Assembly: GCA_020543525.1 (NCBI GenBank)
Contig: JAHYIO010000028.1
Location: 992,001-1,056,000, forward strand
Source of the DNA: Coriolopsis trogii
Lineage: Eukaryota; Basidiomycota; Agaricomycetes; Polyporales; Polyporaceae
Length of the DNA stretch: 64,000 bases
Direction: 5' to 3'
A program made the translations under genes and the position numbers. The notes below the pieces were generated by a model. That model worked only from the letters and a program-made list of their open reading frames with translations, ran no database searches and had not been told where the DNA came from. Shown piece after piece: positions 35,806 through 48,266 of this stretch (positions within the stretch are counted from its first letter, which is position 1; every line of letters begins with the position of its first letter).

Positions 35806-38800
35806 CTTGGCCGGTTGTGTGGGAGAGCCTATTGCGTCGACGCAAGAGCCGTGTTGGTGGCGGAGGGGAAGACGAGGGGATGGAGAGCGAAGGGGGGCCG
35901 AAGCGGGGAGCGAGGAAAAACAAAGCGGGGACTTATAGGGCCGCTCGATGTAGGCGGAACTGGACGGGAGCGCGGGGCGTGGTCCGTGGACGAGAGAAGA
36001 CGGGGCGAGTGACAGAAGAGAGACGCGCACCGCCTGGGACGTGGACTATATCTAAAGGCTGCCTGGCAGCGGAGGGAGGATGGGCTTGTCGCTTGAGTCG
36101 CCGGCGTGTCCATATAAACTGATTTCTGCGACGAAATGCCATGCCATAGGGACCATGATGGGAGACTGAGCCGGCAAGGGCCTCGCTGCCAGTTGGGTCC
36201 CCCGCTTCGTTACGCCCAGGCTCAGGTGGCAGCAGCAGCAGAGCACCAAGCCGCCGTGCATGTCTCCCAGGAATGGGCCTCCCCCGGACGCCACCATGCG
36301 TCTCTCGCCGCCGGCTACCCAATCCAGCTCGCGCTCATCACCGGCCGATCGGCGGAGATCGAGCCCCCGCCTCTTGCGCCAGCGGCTGTGCCCTGTAAAT
36401 GAACTCGTCGCAGAGCGCAATCACTCGTCGTCCAAGCAACTTTCTCCCAGAGCGCGTTTTCTGCGATCGTGAGCTCCCAACAGCCCGCAAGGGTCGCGTA
36501 CGTTAGCCGGACACCAGCGGACACCTGCCCGGCTCTTCGGGACCCTGCAATTATGAGTTGTCAAGAACCACACCCAGCCCGCGCCGCTATATCTTCAAAA
36601 GAAGCTCCCCCATTGTCCGGCAGAGAAATCGGAATCCTCGGACGACATTCCCCCGCTGTCGGAAGCCGCGCGCCAAACATCCTCATTTCCCGCCCACCAG
36701 CCTCCTGCCTTCTTCAGCTCAAGCACATGTCCTTGTTCGTTGTCTTCTGCCCCACCAACCCATGACCCTCTAATCGCGCGGCGGTAGACGACACAACAGA
36801 GTGCTCCAAGCAGGCATAGCTCGGACACTCGCCATCGCCGCCACACATGTGCGCCCCGCCCGATCGCCAGCTGGAATTCTGGTCCGAGTCGTGCCAGCCG
36901 TCGACAGCGACCCACGTCCACACCCCCTCGATATGGAAGAAGGTGCCCTCAAAGGCCGCACGATTGACAGCGCGGTCCGTTCTCCACAGAACGTTCTGAC
37001 GTCCTCCTTCGCACGCGCCTCACCTCCCGCTCAGGCAGTTCGGGTCCGTCCGTCCAGTCAGCACGGACGGATGACAGGGAAAACTATGGACGTATTCCCA
37101 TGCGCCTGTGCGACGAATGGAGTGCTCTTACCTCACGCCGTCGCCAGGGGCAGCCAGAAAGAGGCTCACGGACCCATTACGCCCCCCGCAGGCAGAAGCA
37201 GTATGCGACCCTTGGGCAAGGGGACATCTTATTGGCCCCATGGGCAATATATTCGACTGCGCTCTGAGGTTCGGTGTGGCCATGACCAGTCTCGTGCATA
37301 AGGAAGCAGAAACCCTCGGGCAGAACACCAGCGTCGCACCTCGGGGTCGTGCATTTCGGTGGATAAGCCTGTTGTCGATTCTCGCAAGCATCAGTCCTTC
37401 CCTGCTCGACGTCTGCACCCGCACCCTGGAGAACATGGCGGCTCTTGGGTCGAGCCGTTTAGGTTTGCAGTTGTCATTTGTGCCAGCGGGCCGCTACAAG
37501 GTAGCCTACCCTTGGCGGCGTTCTGCGGTGAGCTTCTGAATGCAAAACATGCGCATCATACCATCAGTGATGAACGAGCGACGAATATCCTTACTGGTCA
37601 AATATGCCGTTCCGATGGGCCCCAAAACCGAGAGCCCACCAGACTCTAGGCCGCAAAGTCAAAATGACGCGATGTTAATCTAGCATAGTGACTGCCTCCA
37701 CACCGCATCGCCATCGTGCTAAAGTACGTACCGTATTAAATGAGTGCCTGACGACGGATGCCACCGAGGACCGAGGTTGCCTCGCCCTCGGGTACGCGGG
37801 TACGCGGGCCTTGGGTAGGTGTAAATGAGCCACTGGGAAGCATTCGGGAGACGGCTTCAGGACGATAGAAGACTTCCGGCTCACGTACATCCCTGGCCTT
37901 CCATGCATCTGGGAGGACTTCTATCGCCGCCATGATAGCGGCGGATGATCCTCCTCGGCCGACCTTTTCAAAGCTTCGCGTCAGAAGGGACAGCTCAGCA
38001 TTCGCATAGTCCGGCACAGCGTCGGACGATAGGGGCAGACTGAGAGAGCGTCGGGTGGGGATACCGACGTCGTTGTGGATCAGGAAGGCCGCCCGCAACA
38101 TGCGCTTAGTGTAGCTCGACACGACGCGAATGTCACACAGCACATGATCTGTAGTCACACCTCATACGCGCCAAGGCCCATCATCACCGTCAGACTCAAT
38201 CGCACACTTGCCAGGATGGGCAGCAGTGCTACACCACCTCGTTGATCTGCCCGAGAAGACCATGAACGCGCTTCTATTCTCCCTAAAGACTGCGATGCAA
38301 CTTCAAGAGTTCCGATAGTGCTGCTGCATTGAAGTGCTCCCAGCGGCGCGGTCTGCGCTCCGTCGAGGCAGGCCGCGCGTGGAACTGTCAATCGTCTTCG
38401 GCCTAAGACGCAACGAAGCTTATACTATACATACCATGGGAAGGCGACGGCGAGGTGTCCGATTAAGCGTACATACAGTTTACATCTCGGACTTCCCCGC
38501 CAACCACGCCAGAATCTCTCCCCCATGCTCCAGAGGGTCAATTGAGCTTCTGGCCTCTAGCTAGAGGCCTCCTTCTTGACATGGCTGTCTCACTCAGGCA
38601 CCGGTGAATCCATCTGCCTTTCTGGGTGTAATTACGCGGCCGCCAGGAGAGCTTCGGTGAGGTCAGAAGTGGGTCGAAAAGGTGACGAACTCGGACTCGG
38701 ACTCGTCCATCTGACCATGAGATCGGGTCTGGGTATACGTATATAATGGCCAGGGCAATCTGGAAACCATGTACAGTCTAAATCTACAACACGCTGGCAG

Positions 38801-39162
38801 AAAGAAAGCGAGAAGGAGAGTAACAAGCGAACAACAGAAAGCGGGACCAGCGATACAAATAGACCAAAAACGAGTAAAGCAACGCTCATAGGCAATAGAG
38901 GAGCGCACGCTGACGTCTGAATACGTCCGCAAAAAGAAGCAGAAACGACGAGAGAAGGTGGGTGCGAGAAGGAGCGGCGATCGAGTTCGTGAGAGAGACT
39001 CTATATGTGCAAGATAGCGCAGACATTGGACCCGGGAATCGAGCAAGCGGGGTTGTACGCGAAAAGACAGAAGACAGAATTCGAGAAGCGGCGATAAGCA
39101 CCGTCCACCCTGCATCGTCACGCGCCCGTGCGTGTGCATCATGAACGCTGAACAGGCAGGAG
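35806..39162. other. Gene-poor stretch, 3.36 kb
   Basis: It starts with the G-alpha promoter and ends with the GPCR 3' flank. Apart from the 7TM remnant listed at 38161-38238, open frames overlap on both strands and show no family motif or consistent splicing. The segment 38650-39160 is pyrimidine-rich on the minus strand. Confidence 0.45.
38161..38238 (-). pseudogene. Possible terminal-exon remnant of the 7TM family
   Basis: The minus strand reads ALLPILASVRLSL, which lines up with GIVPTLIVVRVGL in the last helix of the 7TM protein at 21777 and GIAPTVMTMRLGL in the one at 53698. A donor-like GTGTGACT follows. I could not find the upstream exons. It could be a fragment left by a duplication, or chance. 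Confidence 0.28.
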
Positions 39163-40999
39163 CTAGCGGATATGCAGCACGAAAGGCGTCTGAGAGTCTG
39201 CTGACGACGCAGACGAAGTCGATGACGTCGTGTCGATCCTCGACAGTCCCCTACCCATCCCTGTCACCGCCCCCGGCCCCGGCCTCGTAGTCCCATATCC
39301 ATGCGCCCTCACGTTCGCGTGCGTCGGCCCAGCGGCCTTGTCGGGTACCGCGACCTCCTTCGGGGGCAAGACGAACGGCGTGATGCCCACGGCCTCGGGC
39401 GACCCCAAGCTGACGCGCTCCCTCGGCTCGAACATCGGCAGCGTCGCCGTGTCCGGTACGAACTTGCGCGTCGCGAGTATGAGCGCGACGTTCACCACCC
39501 CTTGCAAATTGAACACAAAGTCGGCGAAGATCATCGCCCCGAAGGGCACGTCGTGCCCGCTGAAGGAGACGAAGCGCGCGATGGTGACAGGTAGGAGGAG
39601 GATCGTGTAGGCAATCTGGTGTGCGTTAGACGTCAGTGTTGAGCGTGGTGGGTGAGGTGATTGGCAACTTACGGGGTACCAGACTGTGCGCGCGGCCACG
39701 CGCATCATACAGGTGTCGATGGCGTCGCGTCGGATGGCAAGCCTCCATCGTTCCCCATGTGGGACGAACCTCAAAGTCCACTTGCCGCTCGTCCGCACGA
39801 GATTGCCGCGGACACGAAGGAGGACCGCAGTGTATAACACGAACGATAGTCCTGCAGAAATGAACTCCTGAATATTGGTCAGTTATATTCGAAGGGATTA
39901 CATCGGAGAGAACCTACGAAGAAGTACTCGAGGAACAACTGTTCTTTCGGGTAGTTGTTGGTAATCCAACACCTAGAAGCCAACGACATGAGCATTCCGT
40001 ATTTTTGGGAGTTGCAAAGGAGCTGGACGCACCAGAATCCGCTTGGCCCAAAGTACGCCCCCCTCTCAGGCGTTTCAATAGCGATAGGGCCGATCGCTAC
40101 GACGAAGGCCATCAAAAACCACCCAGCACCCAGCAGGATCCATGACTGCAGGGCGGAAAGCGTCAGGCGCCGCACGAACAACAGCATGAAGACATGCAGT
40201 GACAGTGCGAAGGACCTGTAGACACAAATATTGTCAGTTCAGTCCTTGCCAGCAGTTTCGGGGGACGAGTCTCATGGCCGAGATGACCATAGCGAGGTCA
40301 CAGTGCCGCTCCACAATGTCGAAACTGGAGTAAAGAGTCAATTTCACGCAGTACATGCCAAGGGCTGCGGGTAGCCAACTCATTACCCGCAGTCGCAAAA
40401 TGACACGGGATGGATCAAGAACCTGTCATATCACCCAACCGTCCTTGCACGATTCGAGAGACGATTGTGCATATGTATGCGCCACAATCACAAAGGTCCG
40501 AGCTCGCTACGAGTACTGGTGACGTAACTGACGTACCATAAGGCTGTGGCAACGTTTCCCGCTTGCTTGATACCGCCCTGAGCACTGCAGAGGCTGCCTG
40601 CGACTACAGTGCGCTGAGAGACCCATTCGGCGTTGATGAGAGTGCCAACGGCTTGGAGGACATTCGCGACGAGGAGTGAGACGAAGAAGGGCATGATGCG
40701 GGTGTTGGTTAACTTGGGACCCCACCACCTTACTACCTTTGCGACGGTAAGACATTCAATGGTAAATACATGCGGTTCTTACGATTGAATGCTAGTGCGC
40801 GTTACTCACTGCTAGGAGAGGAACAACAGCGGCAAGGGAGATTGCACCTGCAACCACCAATACCTGAATTGGGCTCAGTGTTGGGGTTTGTATCCGCCTG
40901 AACGTTTTGGAGAGCACTCACAGCTACACCAGCCACCTCTGCCGAGCCATAGGTCGCGGCCCCAGCCGGATACAAAGTAGCCTCAACCAGCGTAGACAT
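39163..40999 (-). CDS. Seven-helix GPCR, cAMP-receptor-like (Dicty_CAR/Git3 type)
   Basis: Seven exons: 40922-40999, 40810-40863, 40537-40736, 40033-40215, 39918-39972, 39673-39867 and 39163-39615, in frame for 405 residues. The intron at 40216-40536 is unusually long (321 bases) but joins TALW to SFALSLHVFMLLF exactly as in the family. Seven hydrophobic segments run from VLVVAGAISLAAVVPLLA to FVFNLQGVVNVALIL. A conserved Trp/Cys motif GFWCWI precedes helix 5, typical of cAMP-receptor-like GPCRs. The C-terminal ~100 residues are polar, Ser/Thr/Pro-rich and suit phosphorylation. Fungal relatives sense nutrients and signal through G-alpha; the ligand here is unknown. The next gene downstream on the same strand, 3.4 kb away, is the divergent G-alpha. 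Confidence 0.85.
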
Positions 41000-42561
41000 G
41001 ACCAGGTCTAGCGTAAGCTCTGTAGAAAGGAAGAACTGGCTAGAGCGCTCTGCGCCGAAGCCCGAGAGTCAAGGGTATCGAACGGAACGAAGGAAGAGGC
41101 AGGAAGCCTCAAGCGGGGGAGGGCTCGAGTGAACGGGGGAATGGCATGGTAGACGTGCCCGCAAGAGGCATTTATAAGAGCTTTTGGGTTGGCTTGAGCG
41201 AAGGCACACCTACCGAAAGCGTGAGGCATGCTGCGCCTGCGAAGACTGGGTGCGTCCTGAACCAGAAGATGGGATGCGAGATTGAGATGTCTGGCTGCAG
41301 TCAGTGCAGGCTCCAGCGCTTACCGCCTTCCATCTCCGCATGTCACAGCGTGACAGCTTACGATCCTCCAATCACGCAAGTCGGCTTGCAAGCGCTCCGT
41401 CACTCACCCGGGCTCGGTAGGCTCTTTGCCAAGTTCCTCTCACCTCGTCCGCCACGTCTCTAGTTCATGAAGACATTCTCTTTGCTCGCGGCAGTATCCC
41501 CTACTAGCACGTCCGACATGCCCTCATCCACACGGCTTCATGCAAGGCCAAGTCACACGCCGCCAACGGACATGAGCTTCTTGCTGGATTTCCCCCAACA
41601 ACTCCCCTAGCAACGTCTAATGACGCCCTGCTGCCTTCGGATAACGATGGTCATTGACAAGCTCAGATAGTTGCTTCATTTTCATTGTCTTCCCTCAAAC
41701 TGGCAGGATCCTATCTTTCTTCGCCGACATATCCTCGATTATCGAAGCTCTGCGCTACCGCGATGAACACGTCGCAGCTCTCGTTGGCCGCCGGCATCGT
41801 CTGTGGCAGATGCGCCAACAACGGTATCGCGGCTTCATCTATCATCGTGGAAGAAATTGAGAGCCTTTGGATCGATTCCGAGTATGCTATGCATTGACTT
41901 AACGTGAGTGACCTTCTACGCTGCAGATCAATGATGTCAACCTGGAAAGAAGGTCGAGGGGTATCGCCTCCGTGAGACATTTGCTCAGATCTCCGCTCAG
42001 GTTCCTCTCCGCTCAGCGTGGGGGCACGGAACCGTTCGCCGTATCTGGGCAAAGAACGGAAAGCTGAGAAGGATGGGTGCGACCTGTCCACCGTGCTGCT
42101 GGTCCTATGAATGGTGATATGAAGCTAATAACCTCTACATTCGCCAGGTCTGTTGTCGCCCTTGTCACCATGACCTCTTTTCCTGCGGCCACACTGCGCC
42201 GTCTACTTCTGCGTACTGTAGCTGACCGCATTGTCATCAGGGCAAATCTATGCGTCGCTTGTCCGCGTCCCTTATGACATGGTTTCCAACATCTTTGGTC
42301 CGCTAAGTGCGGTGAGTGACTATACTCGCCGTCTTGCTCGTTCGGTTGTATGCGACTCGCCTCGGGTTGTCCCTGTATTTATCTTGACGTAATGAATGCC
42401 AAGATTGCATCCTCCTGTTGCTCTCCCTTCTCTGACGAGGAGCTCAGTACCTAACACTCAGCACCACGCCTGGCAATGCTGAACAGGCCTAGTTCTTGTC
42501 AAACGCTCATGCTGGTGCCACCAGGCCCGAACCTGACCCGAATACTCCTGCTTCCAGCCTA
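41000..42561. other. Intergenic region between GPCR gene and right arm, 1.56 kb
   Basis: It contains the divergent promoters of the GPCR and the right-arm gene. Short frames such as an ATG at 41467 (47 codons) have no support. No gene recognised. Confidence 0.45.
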
Positions 42562-45213
42562 TGAGGCTGACAAGAGGCTGACTGAAGCATGAGTCGTTAT
42601 ATGGCTTGCGAAGGAGAGTAGACCTCCTCCGTTCCGTCTATCGCTCTCGCACTGCTTTCGTCTCAGCTCTTCGTCTTCGCTATCGCTTCAAGAGTCAAGA
42701 ACTTCCACCATGGCGCCCATCCCCATATCCGCCCCCATCGTCGCCCTCAGCATGACCGCCATGCCCGTCTCCCCGACAGACTCGTCACCGTTTGTCGTCG
42801 GGGGTATCATCCTTGTTGCAGTCCTCGCTCTGTGCGTGGGGACGTCGGTGGTGCTCATCTACCGCAACTACGGGCGGAGGCCGCCTGGGGTCGACGTCGA
42901 GACTCAGGTCCACGGGTCTGCGGACCATCGTGTGGTCGTTCTTCCAGGACTGCGTACTACGCAAGGGACGGCTACTGGTGCCTGCGAAGGAGCGACGTCT
43001 GTGGAGAAGGTTGCGGTGCCTGCTGCATCGTCCCGCGTTCGTGACTCGACGTTGTACAGGATGGTGAGCGACCTCATAAGGTCCCATGCGCGCGTGACAA
43101 CGGTTGGTCTCCTTCTTCTCGTCTCGTGAGCACCGAATCTGACCATAGCCTACAAGACTGCGCAGGAGTCCGAAGACATCGAAGCCACCGCGGGCTTACA
43201 AGAGGCCACGAAGATGGCGAGCGCGACACCTGCCTCCGAGTCATACTCGTCGCTTCCTATCGTGTACGAAGCGGATTCCGAGAAGAACGAAGGCGTTGAG
43301 GCCACTACCGGGACGCAAGAGATGTCGATCGAAGACACGATGCCAGCCTCCGAGTCGTACTCGTCGCTTCCATACGTATGCAATGAGACCTGCGAGGACG
43401 ACGAAGATGTTGAAGCTACCGCTGGCGCGCAAGACACGACGATGGCCGCGAGCACGACACCCGCCTCCGAGTCTGACTCTTCGCTGCGTGGTTACCCCGA
43501 GTGGGCCAAGCCTTTCCTACCGGCCTTCCGCGAGGAGGCGAAGAAGGAGTGGAGCATCCTGTGCTCTGGGATGGACCTCGTCGAAGCATCGACTGTCGCC
43601 ACCGTGGCTGTTCCTGAGATCGTCATCGTTCGGGCGTCGGTCTGCGTCGAGTCCTCCGCCGCGATTGCAGAGTTCCTAGCTATCGCAGAGTCGTCCGCTG
43701 TTGAAGAGCACTCTGGCACCGAAAGGTTCTCCGTTGTTGAAGAGTCTCCCGCCACTGAGGAGCTACCAACCGTCGACAGTCTCCCGAGCATCTACAGCCA
43801 AGACTCGTGGAACGGCGACTTCGACCCTTTCACTCTCGAGCCATGGACGCCCCCTCTCGACGCCGAGTCCGAGTCCGAGTCCGAGTCCGAGTCGAGCTCG
43901 GTATCCTCTGTCGACAGCCCTCCGCTCGAGACGCCGAACATGGGGATGCAGCTCCCTCTCGCTCCTACGGCGACCCTGCCGAGCTCTCGCAGCGTAGCGC
44001 ACCTGGCGACGGACGTGAGCTTCTACTTCCCCGCGCTGCCGAGCTTCTCTGCGATGGAGTATCTGTCGCCTCCTCCTCCGAGCTGGAATGCTCCTCGTGA
44101 TGTGCCCGAGGTCAAGGAGAGTGTCGCCGCTACTCAGCTTCCTGCCTTTGTTTCTGGCGAGGTGAAGATGCCGACGAAGGCGACGATCCTGGCTGCAGTC
44201 CTCGGGGCTTTCGCTCTTCGGAGTGTCGAGTCCGGATCGGGATGCGGGCTAGGCTTGTCATGCGTTCAGACTGTGTCTGCCCCCTCGTCTAGCAATTCCG
44301 GAGGCTCTACCGTAGGACACCCTTCCTCACCAGGTACGGGCGGCAAGGATCCCAAGGACGCTTACCGGCACTGCCGGCCTCAGCCTGGGACGGCGATGGT
44401 GGACAAGTATGGGGAAGAGGTGGATGAGTTCACCGACATCGATCTGGACGATGACGACTCTGGTGGAATTCCCGGGGCTTGGTTCGACGGGAAGTCTGCA
44501 CGCATGAAAGATCATGGCGGCGATCGCGCATACAGTCACCGCCCAGTCTACCGCCGCGCCCCAAGATACGGATACTTCTGATACCCTCGCTCTCTTCCTC
44601 CCCTGCTCCCCTCCCATTCCAATCCACGATGTCCGACGCATTCTGCTGCTTCAAGTTCCACTCCCGGCCTCAAAATCGCTACTCTGTGTGCCCTCGACTC
44701 AAGACTCGCCAGTGTTTTCCCTGTTTTCGCTCGCTCTCAAGATACCCGCATCAAGAGACCCCCCTCGCCTTGTCTATCCCCATACCCTACACGTCATTTC
44801 TCACCTCTTCTTCTTTTTTCTACGCCTTGTCCTCCCCCATCCCACACTCCTCTATCACTACTCCCGCCTCTCCGCCCTACCCTTAATCCCGTCAACCCTC
44901 TGCTCCCCGGCGAGCACCACATACACGGCCACGGCCAACAACAAACGCGCGAAGACCAACACACGCTCAGGAACAAACACACGCCCAGAAAACGGCTTAC
45001 AGCTGGAAATCAGGATACGTTCCAAAACGGGCTAACCCCAGAAAATCATGCCCAGAAACACCATACGCCCCGAGAACGATTACATAGAGGCTCGTCGGAC
45101 TGACGGCGAAGCCATCTGAAAGAACGAAAGAATCATCTCCCGATATTCCTACATCACTACACGCGCCTCGTTCTTGTGCGGACCGGCTTTGTAGCTATTC
45201 CTGTCAACCGAGT
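42562..45213. repeat. Right arm of a 2.65-kb inverted duplication
   Basis: Reverse complement of 30016-32668. Coding exons and the intron are almost identical to the left arm. The 3' tail (44582-45213) keeps the same order of blocks but carries many substitutions and small indels. One 9-base unit replaces three in exon 1. Confidence 0.9.
42710..44581 (+). CDS. Unrecognised single-pass membrane protein, right-arm copy
   Basis: Two exons, 42710-43063 and 43166-44581, joined by a phase-0 intron, giving 589 residues. It has the same architecture as the left-arm copy: one membrane helix near residues 26-48, then a long acidic Ser/Glu-rich part with three PASES-SSL repeats and an ESESESES run. Differences from the twin are few: Asp or Gln to Tyr in PASES-SSL repeats 1 and 2, a handful in the EELPTVDSLPS stretch, and loss of six residues. 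Both copies keep the complete frame and the same splice sites, so both may be expressed. Without the splice the frame would end after LLLLVS and the long part would need its own start at 43214. Confidence 0.65.
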
Positions 45214-45865
45214 GTGCATATAAACAGAAATCGGATTTCTCCTCACGATTCCGGGTGTGATTTTTGGCGGCAGCATGAATTTTGGTGGTAAGACCAGGAA
45301 GTAACCCCTGCAAATCTGCCCAGAGCGGCGTGGCAGCTGGTAGTCTCACATGCCGTTGACATTAGTTTGTGCAGGAGTACACCGGATCCGGCCGCGGCGC
45401 AACACGAGGTTAATTGAGCACCCACTGTGTACGTGAATCCTCTTGTGGACTGAGCAGCGAGCGAAGGCCTGGCGGTTTACCTAAGACCTCTGGGTGACCC
45501 GTGGGTGATGCACCGCTCGAGCGACTTCTTCCTGGTGTTTCTCAGGACATGCGGAGAGCACACATCGCTACCGCACAGTGTATGTGGTGTACTACAGATT
45601 TCAACCATGATTAGGGTGTATTCCACTACTGAAGGGCGGATCAAGGAGCGAAAGCAGAACAACATCTGGTAATGTAATGTGAATGAACTGTGCCATGTGT
45701 GTGTGTAATCGTATCATATATGTCGCGTATGGAGCTCAATCCGTGCCATCTCTATCTCGCTCGTGCACCACGCCAGCTTCAGCAGCCGGCGTCCCGAAGT
45801 CATTACTGGACACAACCTGTCGGCGCTTAACCCCCCACCCGGAAAACCTCGAAGTCGACCGTTGG
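45214..45865. other. Intergenic spacer after the right arm
   Basis: This stretch has no counterpart beside the left arm. It includes the 3' flank of the DUF4048-like gene. No gene seen. Confidence 0.5.
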
Positions 45866-47680
45866 TTACCAATTCCACTCATCGTCGTCATCCATCGCCG
45901 ACTTATGTGCCTGGTGGACAGGCGCAAGCTTCGGCGCGTACGGCCTGGAGTCGGGCACGAGGACGCTCCCGAGCGGGGCGGACGCGCCCTCATCGTCGTC
46001 CTCGAGGAGCGAGACGGCCGAGCGCCCAGAGGGCGTAGGCGACGGCGAGGACGCGAGCGGGGAGAGGGAGGCGGCGAACGGATTGGAAGAGACCGAGACG
46101 GTCGACGGCGCGAGCGAGGGCGACGAGGGTGAGGTGAGCGCCGCGAAGAGCGAGCTGGCAGCGTCCGAGAGGAGGAGCGACGCGCGTTTTTGGCTCTTTG
46201 TGAACCTGCGGGTCAAATCAGATTCAGTCCAATCTTGCAAATCTCGTAGGGGCGGACTGCGAGGCTTTGAGGGAGGAAGGTGGGGGCAGCCCCCGTGGGT
46301 CGAGGAGGTAAGGAAACTGCACTTACGTGTCGCCCTTCTGTATTTCCCCCCATTTCTTGCCGACGCTGCTCCCCACGCTCTCCATCCACGTAGACGCAAG
46401 CGGGCTCGCAAGAGGGCCCAAACCAGGGATCGACGCGGCAGGCGGCAGCCCGCTGGCACTGGTAGTGGCACCAGGTGCGGCGCCCACCTTCAGACTGGCT
46501 CGCTTCGCGAGCGTCCGCCTGCCATCGTCCTTTCCCGACCTCTCCTTGTCCTTCCCATTGGCGGACCCAAACCCCGCCGACGTCGACGCAGAGATGGACG
46601 ATGCGGTCGTGAGCGGGGAAGGGGGCGCGGGGACCTCCCGACTTTTGCGGCGGTGGAGCTTTGCGGCCTTGATCGCAGTGGAGGGCGAGAACTCGACTGG
46701 GCTCTCGATGCCAGTCCCGCCATCAATGCGCATCGAAGTACGCTTCAGGGACCTGGAGGTATCGTAGTCGCCTTCGTCCTGCTCGCAGGGTGGATCATCG
46801 AACGCGAGCGAGGATGCAGAGGACTGTGACAGGCGCACACTGGAGGTGGCAAGGGAGGCTGACGTGGAGACCGAGGAAGTACTCTGGGTATTTGCGTGTC
46901 CGAGCACCCTGCCGCTTTTCAAGACAGGCGTGCGCAGCGGAGGAGTAGACCCGGAGGACGGGGCGGTAGAAAGGTCGCCGAGGCCGGAGGTGAGGAGCCT
47001 GCTCACGTCCTTGACCGCACCAGAAAGCAAAGAGCTTGAACCGGCGTTGGGATTCACGGGTTGCTGAGAGTACGCGCGATCCATGCCCCTGCTCACGATG
47101 CGCTCCCATTTGCGCTTCAGCTGCGCCAGTTCTGCTTCATGACCAGCAAGTTGGGTGCGAAGTTCGAGGCATTTGGACTCTTTCTGCGCGATGAAGCGCA
47201 GGAGGTCGGCATGTCTGCGGCACAGAGAAGCAAAAGGAAAGCATAGTTTGTATGAGTATAGGAAGAGGAAGGGATGCGATGGACGACGCACTTCTCAGTG
47301 AGTGTAAGCGGTGGACGCTCATTGACAGCCTGAGGGATCTCCATTGCTAGTACATCTCCTGCGGGCAAACTCCTCCTATCGCGCTTCAGGTCCAGCCTCG
47401 GCGGAGCCTTCTGATTAAGAGATGTGCTGCGCTTGAGAGAGGAAGGGCCAGCGGTGGTCGGAGAGCGCAGATCCCAGGTGGGCGAATGGTCGCTAGGATA
47501 ATATGCGATCGAAGAATGTCTGCGCGAGTCGGGCTTGCGCGCGCTCGGAGGAGGCGTAGACAAGCCGGCGAGGCTCTGTGGGGGAAATGAAGAGTTTAAT
47601 GGAGACTGTACATTGCCGTCGACAAGTTGGAGGGGACGGGGAACTGATGGAGAAGGACTGGGCGGGACAGTCGAGCTCAT
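45866..47680 (-). CDS. DUF4048-like conserved fungal protein
   Basis: Three exons: 47292-47680, 46327-47214 and 45866-46205, in frame for 538 residues. The N terminus is Pro/Ser-rich and disordered. After the first splice a predicted coiled-coil (HADLLRFIAQKESKCLELRTQ through LKRKWERIV) stands out. The central part is Ser/Thr/Ala-rich, with short motifs GKKWGEIQKGD and, in the last exon, FTKSQKRASLLLSDA. The end is acidic (MDDDDEWNW). The coiled-coil, KKWEEIQ-like and SQKRASLLL-like elements with a DDDDxWNW end are what I associate with DUF4048 proteins of fungi; the function is unknown. The coiled coil suggests a scaffold or adaptor. Confidence 0.75.
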
Positions 47681-48266
47681 GTTGACATTAGGTACGTAAC
47701 GAGTGTCTGACGGCGGTCGGTGTAGGCTGCAGAGTAAATGACAGACTCAGGCGGAGGAGGATGTGGACGGTCGTGGCTGGTGGTATGCGGTCAAGAAGTG
47801 CAGAGTGCAGGGCTGGGCGAGAGTCTCGAGTCTCTGTAGCGATGGCCAATAGCCGAGCACAGTGTGCAACCGCTCAGTCGGACGTGATCGTTCCGAGGAC
47901 GCGCCCGCAGCTCTCCTCCAAATATGAACATGGCAGAGCGGAGTAGTTCTGTCACTCGGATGTTTGTGTGCATGTGTATCTACTGTATCGTTGGCGTGTA
48001 GCGGAATTCAGTAGTTTTATTTGCTCTTGCTATCGTCATTGTTCTATGCACTCAGTCCATTTTGCTAGGTTCACATTTATATTTGCAAGAAAATCGCGTT
48101 CTACAACAGACTTTGAGAGATAGTAGTACTAGTACAGCACATCGCGAGGACAACTTGACCATCTTAGCGGACACTTGCGTCAAACTTAAGCAGGTCACTG
48201 TCAGTGACAGCGGCGGGAATATATGGGCTGTACGGACCTGATACAGACAACTATGCTTGGAGCTTG
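47681..48266. other. Intergenic region, 0.59 kb
   Basis: It holds the promoter of the DUF4048-like gene and the 3' flank of the next minus-strand gene. Nothing else recognised. Confidence 0.5.

Noticed and set aside
30016..45213. A DNA transposon with long terminal inverted repeats
   Set aside because: The spacer encodes G-alpha and GPCR, no transposase or integrase is present, and no target-site duplication flanks the arms. Segmental inverted duplication fits better.
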